Part shown: positions 1-10,430 of the stretch, piece by piece
Position numbering within the stretch: position 1 is the first letter of the stretch
Layout of the letters: every line of letters begins with the position of its first letter
DNA from: Streptococcus azizii
GTDB taxonomy: Bacteria; Bacillota; Bacilli; Lactobacillales; Streptococcaceae
DNA: 64,000 bases
NCBI RefSeq assembly: GCF_001984715.1
Contig: NZ_MSPR01000004.1
Span: forward strand, 1 to 64,000
Direction of reading: 5' to 3'
The notes under the pieces: generated by a model
Database searches by the model: none
The model's input: only the letters and a program-made list of their open reading frames with translations
Told to the model about the DNA's origin: nothing
Translations under genes and position numbers: made by a program

Positions 1-60
1 TACATTTTCATGCCTTTCTAGTTGTTTTGTGGTTATTATAATTATAAAGCATGAAATGGA

Positions 61-97
61 AAACGAGCAACTCCTAATTGGAATTGCTCGTTTTTTT
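61..97. terminator. Bidirectional intrinsic terminator downstream of pepX
   Basis: A stem with arms AACGAGCAA and TTGCTCGTT (plus a few inner pairs) is followed by seven T on the + strand and by a shorter T run on the - strand. It can end pepX transcription (- strand) and that of a + strand gene lying left of the window. Bases 1-60 and 98-177 show no gene. Confidence 0.75.
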
Positions 98-177
98 ATT
101 GTGAGAAGCTAGTTTTTGCCCAGCCTCTAGCTATTCAGCTGAACGATATAGCACGTCATGTGTTAAAGGTTATTGGT

Positions 178-2448
178 TTATTCATGCGGTATAGTCACTG
201 TCGAGTGCTTCAAATCTACTTCGATTTGCCAGTTGCTATTATCGCGAATGGTGCATTCAAAGTCTGTTGTATACAGAACGATGCGGAGGGTGTTTTCTTT
301 GTTCAACTTGTAAATTGTCGGTTGTAATTCCCATTCAATATCCATCCATTCATTGATGGGAACGGCTTCAACTGTTAAGAGATTGGTGCGATTTTGTAGA
401 TTGAGGTAGCCTTTTGTAATGACACGGTGAGGACTTTCGACAAATGGGAGTTCCATCAGATTTTCTGTAGCGTAAAAGCGACCGTTGTCAATACTCGCTC
501 GAGCTTTCATGCTAGGAAGTGGGGCGAGGCGCTTGGTGCAACCTACATCTAAAATCTGTGCAGATAAGAGTCCTTTTCCCAGGCTTGATTTGACACGGAG
601 ATTGAGGCGTATTCGCCCATTTACGTGCAAGTCTTTTGTGAGAGGGAGATCAATCGTAATCTGCTGGGCCTTGTCCTCAAAGAGGTCTTTTAGAAAACGT
701 GGATAAGATTGACCATATTGAGAGAAGGTTTCTTCTGGGTATTGATTTTGAATGGTACAGCTATCATTTCCCAGAGAAAATAGCTGCTTTTTGGAAGCGC
801 CAAACTGCTCCAGTTCTATCCAAGATTGTTCTCGGCTATTATCTTGCCAGATGATGTGAGGGAGTTGATAGTGGTTGTCTTGCCCCAACAATTTTTGAGT
901 CAGTAAGGCATTCATTGACTCTCTAAAGTCAATGGACTGCCAGTTGTTCATGTATACATGGGCACCATTGTGGAAGAAGAGGTGTTTGCGGACTCCTTTT
1001 GGCAAGGCGTGGAACATGTTCCAGACATGGATTGGCTTGACATTCCAGTCCTGTGATCCGTGAGTAAACACGACTTCACACTTCACCTTGTCGGCATGCA
1101 GAAGATAGTTGCGATTATGCCAGTAGGAATTGTAGTCACCAGATGTGCGATCGAGTGCCTGTCTCTCTGCCTCAAGTGCTGCCTGGTATTGCATTTTGTT
1201 CCGTAGGAAATCACCTGCCTGTAGGCTTTTCGAGTAGGTCAAGGCGGTCAGACTATCCAAGTCCTCACCGGGATAGCCTCCGGGGCTTGTTACCAGCCCG
1301 TTTTCCCGATAATAGTCATACCAAGAAGAAATGCCAGCCTCAGCAATAATGACCTCTAGCCCTTCCACACCTGTTGTAGCCAGAGCATTTGACATGGTTC
1401 CTAGATAGGAAAGACCCGTTGTGGCTACCTTGCCGTTTGCCCAATCAGCCAGTACGATGAGCGAACGAGTATGGTCTGTATAGGCTCTTGCGCGACCGTT
1501 GAGCCAATCAATCACAGCCTTAAAGCTATATACTTGCTGGTAATCTCCTGAGGTCATCATGCCTGTCGATCCAAGAGTCCCTACTCCTGAGACATGAATG
1601 CTAGCAAAACCGCGGGCTAAGAAATAATCATTGAGCGAGTAGGAACCGATATGACCTACTTTTTCAGTTGCTTTGCTACTAGGGAGTGGGCGCCTATCAG
1701 TAGCCAGGGTCTGGACAGTTGCTTGTTCTACTGTAATCTTTTGGACTTCTTTAATAGCTAGCTCCCCTTCCATTTTATGGAGAGCCTTGTCGCTGGCTGC
1801 TTCATTGACGCCTTGATGGTAAGGGCTATTGGTGATAATGGCAGGAATCCGCCCTCTAAAGTCAGGGCGTAAGATCGAAATTTTCACCAAGTCTGTCTGA
1901 CCAGAGTGGCTTGTGTCAACGGGTGTTTCGACATAGACCACCTCTCGGATCAGTCTATTGCTTGAAAAGGTAGCAAGAGCCTTTCCATTGAAAAAATGAT
2001 GGGTTTGGTCTTCTGCTATCAAACCGTCGCTGACCAGTTGATCGATTAAGGTATTACCAGACTTAGTACGCGTTGCTAGGAGCTGGTAGAGATTTTCAAT
2101 CAGATGATGGTAGGTTATCGGAAAGTGGCTGTCTGAGACAAAGGCCATGACATCTGTATAGTCTACTCCCGGTACAAATCCGAGTAGCTGGAAAGCTACC
2201 TGATAGAATGTTGCTGCTGATACTTCGCTCTCTGATTGAAAAAAGCTCAACAAGTCGGTATCCCAGTCGGCGATGAGATTGGAGAGGACCAGGTCAGTAT
2301 TGGCTGTTAAAAAGAAAACCTTTCGGACAAATCGTTCTAAGTTTTCCTTGTCGCTCGCCTCGGTCTGAAGTGGAAAACCCAAGTCTGTCAGTTCCTCTAG
2401 CATGGTGTCTAGAGGTGTTTGGATATAAGAAAATTGATTAAAACGCAT
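178..2448 (-). CDS. pepX: Xaa-Pro dipeptidyl-peptidase PepX
   Basis: Cytoplasmic serine peptidase (family S15) that removes X-Pro dipeptides from the N-terminus of peptides, a step in using proline-rich peptides. The 756-residue length matches lactococcal and streptococcal PepX (about 755-765). Visible parts are the helical N-terminal domain (about residues 1-150), the alpha/beta hydrolase domain with nucleophile motif GLSYLG (Ser about 347), the later acid and base motifs GSQDWNV and HNGAHVYM, and a C-terminal beta-rich domain. The start has a good ribosome binding site (TAGGAG). It is divergent from gla, with interleaved promoters. Monocistronic, closed by the terminator at 61-97. Confidence 0.97.
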   Translation of the reverse strand: MRFNQFSYIQTPLDTMLEELTDLGFPLQTEASDKENLERFVRKVFFLTANTDLVLSNLIADWDTDLLSFFQSESEVSAATFYQVAFQLLGFVPGVDYTDVMAFVSDSHFPITYHHLIENLYQLLATRTKSGNTLIDQLVSDGLIAEDQTHHFFNGKALATFSSNRLIREVVYVETPVDTSHSGQTDLVKISILRPDFRGRIPAIITNSPYHQGVNEAASDKALHKMEGELAIKEVQKITVEQATVQTLATDRRPLPSSKATEKVGHIGSYSLNDYFLARGFASIHVSGVGTLGSTGMMTSGDYQQVYSFKAVIDWLNGRARAYTDHTRSLIVLADWANGKVATTGLSYLGTMSNALATTGVEGLEVIIAEAGISSWYDYYRENGLVTSPGGYPGEDLDSLTALTYSKSLQAGDFLRNKMQYQAALEAERQALDRTSGDYNSYWHNRNYLLHADKVKCEVVFTHGSQDWNVKPIHVWNMFHALPKGVRKHLFFHNGAHVYMNNWQSIDFRESMNALLTQKLLGQDNHYQLPHIIWQDNSREQSWIELEQFGASKKQLFSLGNDSCTIQNQYPEETFSQYGQSYPRFLKDLFEDKAQQITIDLPLTKDLHVNGRIRLNLRVKSSLGKGLLSAQILDVGCTKRLAPLPSMKARASIDNGRFYATENLMELPFVESPHRVITKGYLNLQNRTNLLTVEAVPINEWMDIEWELQPTIYKLNKENTLRIVLYTTDFECTIRDNSNWQIEVDLKHSTVTIPHE

Positions 2449-2476
2449 ACATTCTCCTAAAAATAATAAAATAGTC

Positions 2477-2505
2477 TTTACATTACCTATTATAGCTGAT
2501 ATACT
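2477..2505 (+). promoter_or_regulatory. gla promoter
   Basis: -35 TTTACA (2477-2482) and -10 TATACT (2500-2505) with 17-bp spacing, 36 bases before the gla start. The -10 box lies between the -35 and -10 boxes of the pepX promoter on the other strand. Confidence 0.7.
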
Positions 2506-2517
2506 AGTCTTTGTCTA
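2489..2517 (-). promoter_or_regulatory. pepX promoter
   Basis: On the - strand, -35 TAGACA (2517-2512) and -10 TATAAT (2494-2489) with 17-bp spacing. It overlaps the divergent gla promoter. Confidence 0.7.
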
Positions 2518-2541
2518 AAAATTATTGGAGGATATGAAAAA

Positions 2542-3393
2542 ATGGATGTAGCAGTACATATTAAGTACATTACAGAATTTCTTGCCACAGCCCTACTTGT
2601 GATTTTGGGTAATGGTACAGTGGCTAATGTTGACTTGAAAGGCACTAAGGGGAACAACTCAGGTTGGATCTTGATTGCTATCGGTTATGGTTTGGCAGTC
2701 ATGATGCCAGCTTTGATGTTTGGAAATGTTTCTGGAAATCACATTAACCCAGCTTTTACCCTTGGTTTAGCAGTATCAGGTTACTTTGATTGGGCAATGG
2801 TCCCAGGTTATATCGCAGCACAAATGCTCGGTGCGATTGCTGGTCAGGCAGTAGTGGTGGGTATTTATCGTCCATACTTTGTGAAAACAGAAAATCCAAA
2901 TCATATTTTGGGGTCATTCTCAACAATTTCAGCCCTTGATGATGGTACAGTAGCAAGCCGTAAGGCATCTTGGATTAACGGGTTCTTAAACGAGTTTTTC
3001 GGTTCATTTGTCCTATTCTTCGGTGCAATGGCGATTACTAAACATTACTTTGGTGCAGAAGTGCTTGATTTCGTTGCAAAACAAGGGGCTGACCTATCTG
3101 ATTCAGCCGTTAAACTTCAGGTGAGCAATTTCTTAAACCCAGGTTTAAATGTCGCTCACTTAGCACTTGGTTTCTTGGTCATGGCTCTTGTTGCAGCAGT
3201 GGGTGGACCAACTGGACCTGCCCTCAATCCTGCTCGTGATTTGGGACCGCGTATCTTGCACCAATTACTACCACAATCTGTTCTGGGTCAAGCGAAGGCT
3301 GATTCAAAATGGTGGTATGCATGGGTACCAGTAGTTGCTCCAATTATAGCTGGTATCAGTGCTGTAGCATTGTATAAACTTATCTATGGATAA
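2542..3393 (+). CDS. gla: Glycerol/water facilitator (aquaglyceroporin, GlpF/Gla type)
   Basis: Integral membrane channel of the MIP family, passing glycerol and water. Both pore motifs are present: HINPAFTLG near residue 75 and ALNPARDLG near residue 230. The Asp after the second NPAR is typical of glycerol-passing members. Six membrane segments are visible, and the 283-residue length fits the lactococcal Gla subtype, which has a longer loop than E. coli GlpF. Ribosome binding site GGAGG lies 10 bases before the chosen ATG. Placement beside pepX is common in streptococci. It could supply glycerol or dihydroxyacetone, but the dha genes are about 55 kb away, so that link is inference. Confidence 0.93.
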   Translation: MDVAVHIKYITEFLATALLVILGNGTVANVDLKGTKGNNSGWILIAIGYGLAVMMPALMFGNVSGNHINPAFTLGLAVSGYFDWAMVPGYIAAQMLGAIAGQAVVVGIYRPYFVKTENPNHILGSFSTISALDDGTVASRKASWINGFLNEFFGSFVLFFGAMAITKHYFGAEVLDFVAKQGADLSDSAVKLQVSNFLNPGLNVAHLALGFLVMALVAAVGGPTGPALNPARDLGPRILHQLLPQSVLGQAKADSKWWYAWVPVVAPIIAGISAVALYKLIYG

Positions 3394-3397
3394 GAGT

Positions 3398-3428
3398 AAA
3401 AGGGGTTCTTTGAGGAGCCTCTTTTGCA
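3398..3428 (+). terminator. gla terminator
   Basis: Stem AAAGGGGTTC / GAGCCTCTTT with one G-T pair and a short loop, ending in a T-rich run just after the gla stop. Confidence 0.6.
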
Positions 3429-3470
3429 TACTCGGTAAAAAGATTTTATGCTAGACCTACAGTCAATTAT

Positions 3471-3499
3471 TTGTAAATTTTACTGTTTTCCATTACAAT
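3471..3499 (+). promoter_or_regulatory. cppA promoter
   Basis: -35 TTGTAA (3471-3476) and -10 TACAAT (3494-3499), spacing 17 bp, 24 bases before the cppA ATG. Confidence 0.6.
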
Positions 3500-3522
3500 A
3501 GAGAAGTATTGAAATAAGGGAA

Positions 3523-4260
3523 ATGGATAGAATGAACGTAAAAAAGATAATTCCAATTATTCGGATCAATAATCGAGGAGTCAATCAGCGATTTTTGGAG
3601 GGGAATCTTGGGTTTAAGACCTATTTGGAAGATGCGGCCTTTGTAGAATTTGGAGATGGAAGAAGCTCAGAGACCAAGTTGGTCTTGGTGGAGTCACCTA
3701 GCATGCGGACCCGTGCTGTCAAAGGTGTGAAAAAGCTCCACAAAATCATCATTCGAGTGGATAATCCTGTCGAAATTGAAGCCCTGTTGGCACGTGGTGC
3801 AGTATTCACCAAACTGTATAAGGGTGCAAATGGCTATGCCTTTGAAAGTGTCTCGCCAGAAAACGATTGCTTTTTACTTCATGCAGAGGAAGAGGTATCA
3901 CAACTTGTGGAAATTTTGCCACCAGTAGCTTTTCATACTCTTGAAGGGTTTGAGAAACTGACCGCTTTTTCTGTTGAGAAAATAATCATCAATACGCCAC
4001 AGGCTGAAAAAAGTCGTCATTTTTATGAGCAAATATTGCCAGGACAGCAGTTGCTAGCCTTTCGTGAGGTGCTAGGAGAAGATTTACTTGCTGCTAACGA
4101 TTCTACATGGGATTTGGATAGTTTGCGTATTCCTGTTCCGGCAGATATGAACTGGTCGATGTTAGAAGAACAGTTACAAGCTCCCTTCTTTAAGGACAGG
4201 AAAGAGCGCTTTTTACAGACAGTTGATGTGAACAATATGGAATTGTGGTTTGAAAAATGA
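3523..4260 (+). CDS. cppA: CppA family protein
   Basis: The 245-residue protein matches the streptococcal CppA family, named for a reported C3-degrading activity. Its two halves (about residues 1-120 and 130-245) look like glyoxalase/VOC folds. No classical protease motif is visible, so I do not assert proteolysis. ATG at 3523 is used; ATG at 3532 (MNVKKIIPII) is equally possible because AAGGGA serves either. Its last four bases overlap the start of the next gene (ATGA), so the two are translationally coupled. Confidence 0.85.
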   Translation: MDRMNVKKIIPIIRINNRGVNQRFLEGNLGFKTYLEDAAFVEFGDGRSSETKLVLVESPSMRTRAVKGVKKLHKIIIRVDNPVEIEALLARGAVFTKLYKGANGYAFESVSPENDCFLLHAEEEVSQLVEILPPVAFHTLEGFEKLTAFSVEKIIINTPQAEKSRHFYEQILPGQQLLAFREVLGEDLLAANDSTWDLDSLRIPVPADMNWSMLEEQLQAPFFKDRKERFLQTVDVNNMELWFEK

Positions 4261-5198
4261 AGGCAGTCTTAGAAAAAGTGCATCAGCAAATGGCTGAAAG
4301 ATTGTACCAAGGAGCGAGTCTAGCCCTCTATCACCATGGTAAGTGGGAGGAGCATTATTTAGGCTACAGTGAAGAAAAACGAGCTACACAAGCGGGACTA
4401 TCCTACGATTTGGCATCTGTTTCAAAGGTTGTCGGAGTAGGCACAGTCCTGATTTTTTTACTAGAAGAAGGGAAGATTCAGCTGGATCAGCCCTTAAAGG
4501 CTTATTATCCTAGATTCCATGATGACAGTGTCACTATCCGCCAGCTAGTCACTCATACAACAGGTATTGATCCTTATATTCCCAATCGGGATAGCTTGGA
4601 CTTTAATGGGCTTAAAGAAGCCATTGAAGCGATTCGTGTAACAGCGGATAAGACCTTTCGCTACACAGATATTAACCTGATTTTACTTGGTTTTCTGATG
4701 GAAGAGATGCTGGGGCAGCCCCTAGACCTTATTTTACGGGATCGTCTTTTCCTGCCTTGGGGGATGACAGAAACGCAATTTGGACCAGTCAAGATGGCTG
4801 TTCCAACTGTCAGGGGGGAGCAGGCAGGAGTTGTTCATGATCCCAAGGCCAAGGTATTGGGAGTGCATTGTGGCTCGGCAGGCTTGTTTTCAACTCTGGC
4901 AGACTTGAAAGGTTTTCTTCACCATTACCTAGAAGGAGACTTTGCCAGCAAGTTGCTTGAAAATATCAGTCCCTCAAAACCACGCTCAGTTGTCTGGAAT
5001 CTTGAAGCTGGTGGCTGGCTAGATCATACTGGTTATACAGGTCCATTTCTTTTGGTGAATCCCGTGCGACAGCTAGCAGCGGTTTTTCTCACCAATCGTA
5101 CCTATTATGAGGATAATCGTCCCTTGTGGATTGAAAAGCGTAAAGAACTCTATCAGGTTATCGTGACCGCTCTGGAGGAAACCATTGATATTCCTTAA
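4257..5198 (+). CDS. Serine hydrolase, beta-lactamase/PBP class C family
   Basis: A 313-residue protein with the three serine beta-lactamase/DD-peptidase motifs: SVSK (SxxK) near residue 56, YTDIN (YxN-like) near residue 139, and HTG near residue 260 in place of KTG. No signal peptide or membrane anchor is visible, so a cytoplasmic esterase or peptidase is more likely than a wall-active PBP. The substrate is unknown. It is coupled to cppA by an ATGA overlap, a pairing common in streptococci. Confidence 0.85.
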   Translation: MKAVLEKVHQQMAERLYQGASLALYHHGKWEEHYLGYSEEKRATQAGLSYDLASVSKVVGVGTVLIFLLEEGKIQLDQPLKAYYPRFHDDSVTIRQLVTHTTGIDPYIPNRDSLDFNGLKEAIEAIRVTADKTFRYTDINLILLGFLMEEMLGQPLDLILRDRLFLPWGMTETQFGPVKMAVPTVRGEQAGVVHDPKAKVLGVHCGSAGLFSTLADLKGFLHHYLEGDFASKLLENISPSKPRSVVWNLEAGGWLDHTGYTGPFLLVNPVRQLAAVFLTNRTYYEDNRPLWIEKRKELYQVIVTALEETIDIP

Positions 5199-5202
5199 TG
5201 AA

Positions 5203-5345
5203 CCTCTAGAGCAACTCCTAGACCAAATAGGAAACGGGACGAAGTTAACGGAGAATTTGCCAATACCAACTCCTGTTTCTAGGTTCGGGCTTCTGCCGTT
5301 ATTTCTTGTTTTGGGTGAGCAGCTGAAATAGTCCCCCGAACAGTA
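5203..5345. repeat. Degenerate dispersed repeat module
   Basis: Non-coding stretch containing a variant of a module that recurs near 13930-14000 and 59790-59870: a TTTTTAGG/TTTCTAGG-like block, then GCTTCTG, then a TTTNGGGTGA block ending near a short hairpin. Copies are diverged and the boundaries are approximate. Confidence 0.45.
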
Positions 5346-5415
5346 TCACTCCTCTAGATTATTGTACTCCCTACCTTTTTTTGCTTCTTGACTGTTAAAG
5401 AGCATAAGCAAGAAT

Positions 5416-5450
5416 AAAAGTAGTTCTGAACAATCAGAACTACTTTTTGT
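5416..5450. terminator. Bidirectional terminator between the serine hydrolase and pflB
   Basis: Perfect 14-bp arms (AAAAGTAGTTCTGA / TCAGAACTACTTTT) around a 4-base loop, with T runs on both strands. It closes the convergent units cppA-hydrolase (+) and pflB (-). Confidence 0.85.
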
Positions 5451-5451
5451 T

Positions 5452-7794
5452 TTAGTTACCTGCAATTTCTGCGGCATGGTCATCCATTGAAAGCACTTCG
5501 TGGAAGACACGTTGTGTCAATTCAGTTTTTTGTTCTTTAGTGAGGTATTTGGTGTTGACACAGTAACCTGAAATCCGCACGATGACATCTTCGCCATTCA
5601 TAATCTTGTCGTAGACGTCTTGAAGATCCATAACGTTCAAGTTGACGTGTTGTCCACCATTTTCAAAGTAACCATCAAGGATTGTTACCAAGTTGTTTAC
5701 TTGCTCATCAAAGGTCTTGCCGAGCGCTTTCGGTGATACTTGAGTTGTCAATGAAATTCCGTCATTAGCGTGTTTGAAGTTTAGCTTAGACAACGAGTTC
5801 AAGTTTTGCAACCAGCCACCGCGAGATTTAGATGTTGGGTTTGCTCCTGGTGGGAAGAATTCCACTTTAGAAGTGTTGACAGAGCCATCTTCATTGAGGA
5901 ATACTCCACGGTGAACAGGAGAGTTTGCTGTCTGTTTAGAGTAAGCAACGTTAGAAGTAATTGTCAAGATGGAAACGGTAGCTTCTGCATTCTTATACAA
6001 TTTATGTTTGTTCAAGCGAGAGAAGAATGCTTCCATGAGCCATTTTGCAATGTCGTCTACACGGTCATCATCTTCACCATAACGTGGGAAGTCTCCAGTC
6101 ACTTCGTAGTCGTAGATGAAGCCATCTTCGTCACGGATTGGTTTTACTTGTGCGTATTTAATCGCAGAAAGTGAGTCAACGGTGTTGGCAAATCCACAGA
6201 TACCGAATCCCATGTTTGCACGAAGGAAGGTTGGCAAGAAGGCCATTTGGACAGCTTCGTAGTTGTATTTGTCTGTCATGTAGTGGATGATGTTCATCGC
6301 ATCTACATAGGTATCAGTCAACCAATCGAGGGCTTTTTCAAAGTTTGCCACGACTTCATCGAATTCAAATACTTCAGAGGTGTTTGGCTCTACGCAATCA
6401 AATACCTTGTAGTCTTTATGGACATCGTCATACCCATTGTTCCAGCTTGAAAGAAGGGCTTTAAGGACGTTTACACGAGCACCAAAGTATTGGATATTGT
6501 GGCGTTTGTCTTCACTTTCAGGGTCAAGCGGAGATACACAGCAAGAGATACAGCTCATTTCTCCGTATCCATCTTTCGCCATTGTTGTCACACCTTCGTA
6601 TTGGATAGAAGAGTGTTTGTGGCTCATTGCCATACAGTAGCGACGGAATGAATATGGAAGTTGTTCAGACCAAAGAACGGTCAAGTTTGGCTCTGGAGAG
6701 TTACCGATGTTGTCAAGTGTGTTCAAGAAGCGGTAATCCATCTTTGTAACACGGTGACGTCCGTCGTTCCCCATACCTGCCATAGAAGTTGTAAGGAAGG
6801 TTGGATCTCCTGAGTAGATTTCGTCAAATGCTTTTGTACGAGCAAACTTAACAGTACGAAGTTTCAAGACGAAGTCATCTACGAATTCTTGGATTTCTGA
6901 TTCAGTGAATGTACCACGAGCTAAGTCGCGTTCTGCATAAATGTCAAGAACGATTGGCACACGTCCAAGTGAAGTTGCAGCACCGTTAATCACACGGCAG
7001 ACAGCCATGAAAGCGATGTTTGTCCATTGGATAGCTTCTTTTGTATTCAAGGCAGGACGACGAACATCTACACCGTAGTGGTCACCTAAACGAACAACTT
7101 GTTGCAACGCTTGGTATTGCAAGTTGATTTCTTCGCGAAGACGGATGGACTCTTCATCAATTTCACGGATAGAATTCCAGTCAGCAACCTTTTCTTCCAT
7201 TAAGTAGTCTGCTCCGTAAAGGGCAAGACGAGCGTACATACCGATGATACGTCCACGTGAGTAAGCATCTGGAAGACCAGAAACATGGTGAGAGTGACGA
7301 GCACGACGAATATCAGATGTATAAGCACGGAAGATACCGTCATTTACAGTTGTAGCATGCTTTGTGTAAATTTCATGGAGAAGCGGATCAGGAGTATAGC
7401 CGTTTTCAATCAATGTTGTCTCAGCCATACGGATACCACCACGTGGCATGAAGTTTAATTTAAACAATTCATCATTTTGGATACCGAAGATGACTTCGTT
7501 TTCTTTGTCGATGAAACCAGCTGGGATGTCAGCAATTGAAGTTGCACGATCAACGTCCATTGGGAAACGAGTGTCTTCGTACCCTGCTTTTGTTTCTTCG
7601 ATGATTTTCTTGATATGAAGAGAGCGTTCTGTTGGGCCTGCAAGGAAACTTTCGTCTCCATCGTATGGCGTATAGTTAGCTTGAACAAAGCGAGTTACGC
7701 TAGCTTTTTCTTGCCAATCATCACCTTTGAAGCCTTCCCAAGCCTGAGCGAAAATGTCTTCAGTTACATTTTTTGTTTTAACCTTTGTTGACAT
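5452..7794 (-). CDS. pflB: Formate C-acetyltransferase (pyruvate formate-lyase)
   Basis: Glycyl-radical enzyme converting pyruvate plus CoA to acetyl-CoA plus formate in mixed-acid fermentation; it needs an activase encoded elsewhere. At 780 residues it is close to the streptococcal norm of about 770-775. The catalytic Cys-Cys pair lies in [13 protein letters not shown] (about residue 417) and the radical glycine in RISGYCVN near the C-terminus. Ribosome binding site AAAGGAG. Single gene with its own promoter and terminator. Confidence 0.98.
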   Translation of the reverse strand: MSTKVKTKNVTEDIFAQAWEGFKGDDWQEKASVTRFVQANYTPYDGDESFLAGPTERSLHIKKIIEETKAGYEDTRFPMDVDRATSIADIPAGFIDKENEVIFGIQNDELFKLNFMPRGGIRMAETTLIENGYTPDPLLHEIYTKHATTVNDGIFRAYTSDIRRARHSHHVSGLPDAYSRGRIIGMYARLALYGADYLMEEKVADWNSIREIDEESIRLREEINLQYQALQQVVRLGDHYGVDVRRPALNTKEAIQWTNIAFMAVCRVINGAATSLGRVPIVLDIYAERDLARGTFTESEIQEFVDDFVLKLRTVKFARTKAFDEIYSGDPTFLTTSMAGMGNDGRHRVTKMDYRFLNTLDNIGNSPEPNLTVLWSEQLPYSFRRYCMAMSHKHSSIQYEGVTTMAKDGYGEMSCISCCVSPLDPESEDKRHNIQYFGARVNVLKALLSSWNNGYDDVHKDYKVFDCVEPNTSEVFEFDEVVANFEKALDWLTDTYVDAMNIIHYMTDKYNYEAVQMAFLPTFLRANMGFGICGFANTVDSLSAIKYAQVKPIRDEDGFIYDYEVTGDFPRYGEDDDRVDDIAKWLMEAFFSRLNKHKLYKNAEATVSILTITSNVAYSKQTANSPVHRGVFLNEDGSVNTSKVEFFPPGANPTSKSRGGWLQNLNSLSKLNFKHANDGISLTTQVSPKALGKTFDEQVNNLVTILDGYFENGGQHVNLNVMDLQDVYDKIMNGEDVIVRISGYCVNTKYLTKEQKTELTQRVFHEVLSMDDHAAEIAGN

Positions 7795-7841
7795 GAGGGT
7801 TCTCCTTTTATATTTAGACGCAATGCATCCTTATGCTTCTC

Positions 7842-7870
7842 ATTATACCACTTGCAACCACTTTATACAA
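7842..7870 (-). promoter_or_regulatory. pflB promoter
   Basis: On the - strand, -35 TTGTAT (7870-7865) and -10 TATAAT (7847-7842), spacing 17 bp, leaving a leader of about 40 bases. Confidence 0.7.
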
Positions 7871-7952
7871 GGGAGAAATACTTGAAAATCAAATGAAAAA
7901 ACTTGCAATGAGTTTACAATTTTTCATCTATTTTCACATCCTATGGCGATTT

Positions 7953-7982
7953 TTGGCATAAATGGAAAAGTTAAGCTATACT
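7953..7982 (+). promoter_or_regulatory. dinB promoter
   Basis: -35 TTGGCA (7953-7958) and -10 TATACT (7977-7982), spacing 18 bp, followed by GAGGAGG and the dinB ATG. Confidence 0.6.
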
Positions 7983-8004
7983 AGAGATAAGAGGAGGTCA
8001 AACG

Positions 8005-9072
8005 ATGCTGATTTTTCCTTTAATCAACGACACATCAAGAAAAATCATTCACATGGACATGGATGCCTTTTTTGCAGCTATTGAAATGCGAGACAATCCA
8101 AGTTTGAAAGGAAAACCTGTCATTATTGGGCAGGATCCACGCTTGTCTGGTGGACGTGGGGTTGTATCGACCTGTAATTATGAGGCGCGGGCTTTTGGTG
8201 TGCATTCTGCTATGAGTAGCAAGGAGGCCTATGAGCGTTGTCCCCAGGCTATCTTTATCTCAGGAAACTATGAAAAATACCAAGCGGTGGGACAGCAGGT
8301 TAGGGAGATTTTTCATCGCTACACGGATGTGGTAGAACCGATGAGCATCGATGAGGCCTATCTTGATGTAACGAAGAATAAAAAAGGATTGACTTCTGCT
8401 GTCAAGATTGCAAAGCTCATTCAGCATGATATTTGGAATGAACTGCACCTGACAGCCTCTGCAGGTGTATCTTATAATAAATTTTTGGCCAAGATTGCTT
8501 CAGATATGGAAAAGCCTCATGGTCTAACAGTGATTTTACCCGATGAAGCCATTGCTATCTTGTCAACATTGCCTGTGGAGCAATTTTATGGGGTCGGTAA
8601 GAAGACGGTCGAAAAACTGCATGAAATGGGAGTCTATGTAGGAGCAGATTTATTGGAGATTCCAGAAATGACCCTAATTGATACGTTTGGTCGTTTTGGC
8701 TATGATTTGTACCGAAAGGCTCGTGGGATTTCTAATTCACCCGTCAAGGTCAACCGTGTCCGCAAGTCCATCGGCAAGGAGCGTACCTATCGCAAACTCC
8801 TCTATCTAGAAGAAGATGCCAAGAAAGAGCTTGCTGATTTAGCCAAGCGGGTCGCTAAGAGTTTACAAGGTCACGACAAAAAAGGGCGAACCATCGTCCT
8901 TAAAATCCGTTATGCTGATTTCACCACTTTGACCAAGCGGGTGAGTATGGCTGAAGCCACAGATCAAGCCCCGATTATCCAACAGCGAGTTGAAGAAATT
9001 TTAGAGCAGGTTGTGGACTGGGATAAGGGGATCCGCTTATTGGGGGTGACAGTGACGAATTGGGGTGGATAG
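8005..9072 (+). CDS. dinB: DNA polymerase IV (Y family)
   Basis: Error-prone translesion polymerase. At 355 residues it has the [10 protein letters not shown] metal-binding motif near the N-terminus (about residue 18) and the second acidic site SIDEAYLD near residue 114, then thumb and little-finger regions. A strong GAGGAGG precedes the ATG. Convergent or divergent single genes flank it and it is not in an operon. Placement next to pflB is seen in other streptococci. Confidence 0.96.
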   Translation: MLIFPLINDTSRKIIHMDMDAFFAAIEMRDNPSLKGKPVIIGQDPRLSGGRGVVSTCNYEARAFGVHSAMSSKEAYERCPQAIFISGNYEKYQAVGQQVREIFHRYTDVVEPMSIDEAYLDVTKNKKGLTSAVKIAKLIQHDIWNELHLTASAGVSYNKFLAKIASDMEKPHGLTVILPDEAIAILSTLPVEQFYGVGKKTVEKLHEMGVYVGADLLEIPEMTLIDTFGRFGYDLYRKARGISNSPVKVNRVRKSIGKERTYRKLLYLEEDAKKELADLAKRVAKSLQGHDKKGRTIVLKIRYADFTTLTKRVSMAEATDQAPIIQQRVEEILEQVVDWDKGIRLLGVTVTNWGG

Positions 9073-9153
9073 TAAGGGGAAAGCCCCTGTTTTCTGATTC
9101 CATTTGTTTGAAAGGAGCAGGCTAGAAAGCTCCAGTGGAGGTGGTCAATTACA

Positions 9154-9325
9154 TAAGATGTGAGGACGTTAAAAGGTCTAAGTGAAAATAGGAATTCTGA
9201 CGCAGAGGGGTGCTGAGAGTTTGCTAAGGCAAACTTCTATTTCCCGCCTTCAAAGGTATACTATACCTTTGAAGCTAGGAAGAATTGTCTTTTTCACACA
9301 GACCTTAGTCCGAACTCAGTTACAA
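9154..9325 (+). repeat. Modular inverted-repeat unit (single copy, arm type 3)
   Basis: Starts AAGATGTGAGGACGTT and ends TCCGAACTCAGTTAC. The outer arms share AAGGTCT...GTGAAAA, and the inner arms pair through AATTCT/AGAATT. The core holds an exchangeable hairpin around GGTATAGTATACC that also occurs near 13270 and 28870. Downstream, 9330-9383 is one end of a BOX-like element. The whole 9073-9509 gap holds only repeats and the next promoter. Confidence 0.75.
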
Positions 9326-9329
9326 TTCC

Positions 9330-9383
9330 CCGAGGCTCTTGACCCAATATCCCCTTGATTTTTGAAGAGTATACAGCAGTGTG
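9330..9383 (-). repeat. BOX-like element end
   Basis: CCCCGAGGCTCTTGA followed by a CTTGATTTTTGAAGAGTATA terminus. It is the reverse of ends at 18956, 44878 and 61548, so it is one member of the second dispersed family. Confidence 0.55.
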
Positions 9384-9449
9384 TAAGCGATACTGCTACC
9401 TGCCAAGGTGCATTTGATACATTAAAATGAGAATATGTGCAAATAAATA

Positions 9450-9478
9450 TATACAAAGAATAAAAAAGGTGGTACAAT
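9450..9478 (+). promoter_or_regulatory. Promoter of the PfkB-family kinase
   Basis: -35 TATACA (9450-9455), -10 TACAAT (9473-9478), spacing 17 bp; AAGGAGG follows before the ATG at 9510. Confidence 0.55.
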
Positions 9479-9509
9479 AAAAGAAAACACCCAAGGAGGA
9501 TTTTATACC

Positions 9510-10430
9510 ATGATCCATTTAGTTTGTCCCAATCCCGCTTTAGATCGAACACTACTGGTTAATCGGATTGAGAAAAATATTCCCCTTCGACCAAGCGAAG
9601 TGAGGGAATACCCTGGCGGAAAAAGTTTTAATGTTGCCTATGCCCTCAAGGAAAATGGTGAGTCTGACTATGTCATTCATACTATTTTGGGAGGCCGTAT
9701 AGGACAGTATATTCAAGACCTAAATGCAGATAAAGGCAATGCCTTGCAAGTTGTGGAAAACCAGCAAAACACTCGCACTTGTAATATTTACGTAGAGACG
9801 GAGACGAGTGATGTCACCCTGTTTTACGAAAAGGGCTTGGACCTGACGGAAAGTCTACTTGCGCAGTTTACCAACCAACTGGAAGGCAGTCTGTCAGATG
9901 GGGATTGGCTGGTCTTTTCTGGTAGTCTAATGAAAGGGATGCCGGATGACTATATCAAGCAGTTGATCGATCGTCACCCCAATGTGCATACTATTGTAGA
10001 TACGAGTGGGGCAGCTTTACGTGCAGCCTATCAATCCCGTCCGAGTTTGGTCAAGATCAACAATGAAGAACTGAAAGATATTTATTCAGAACTGGACGAG
10101 GATAGCCCCGAGCAGATACTAGCGATTTTAAAAGAGAAAACACCCCATGAAAATATGATTGTGACCATGGGTGCTAAGGGGAGTTTGGCTAAAATTGGTC
10201 AGCGTTTCTTCCGTATTGCCCCTCTGCGGGTCGAAGCACTTAACCCGATTGCTTCAGGCGATTTCTACTTGGGTGTCTTGGTCAAGGGCTTGAGCCGACA
10301 GGAAGCACCTGAAATCTATCTCCGTGAGGCGGCAGCATTTTCTGCGGCAAATTGCTTGCAATATTTTCCAGAGGTTGACAAGGTTCAATATCAAGAGTTA
10401 CTAGAAAAAGTGATTGTTGAAGAATTGTAA
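9510..10430 (+). CDS. PfkB-family hexose-phosphate kinase (LacC/1-phosphofructokinase-like)
   Basis: A 306-residue ribokinase-fold kinase. It has the N-terminal substrate region CPNPALDRT, the GGKSFNVA signature near residue 36 and the catalytic C-terminal motif, here NPIASGDFYLG near residue 243. The usual form is [DN]xxGSGD, so a Gly is replaced by Ala while the catalytic Asp is kept. Family members phosphorylate tagatose-6-phosphate or fructose-1-phosphate; the substrate here is not evident. It stands alone, without PTS or aldolase genes. A second PfkB kinase at 37342-38292 has the canonical GSGD motif. Confidence 0.8.
   Translation: MIHLVCPNPALDRTLLVNRIEKNIPLRPSEVREYPGGKSFNVAYALKENGESDYVIHTILGGRIGQYIQDLNADKGNALQVVENQQNTRTCNIYVETETSDVTLFYEKGLDLTESLLAQFTNQLEGSLSDGDWLVFSGSLMKGMPDDYIKQLIDRHPNVHTIVDTSGAALRAAYQSRPSLVKINNEELKDIYSELDEDSPEQILAILKEKTPHENMIVTMGAKGSLAKIGQRFFRIAPLRVEALNPIASGDFYLGVLVKGLSRQEAPEIYLREAAAFSAANCLQYFPEVDKVQYQELLEKVIVEEL

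Noticed and set aside
485..706. Open frames on the strand opposite pepX and other large genes
   Set aside because: They lie fully inside strongly supported genes, have no binding sites and look like no known family.
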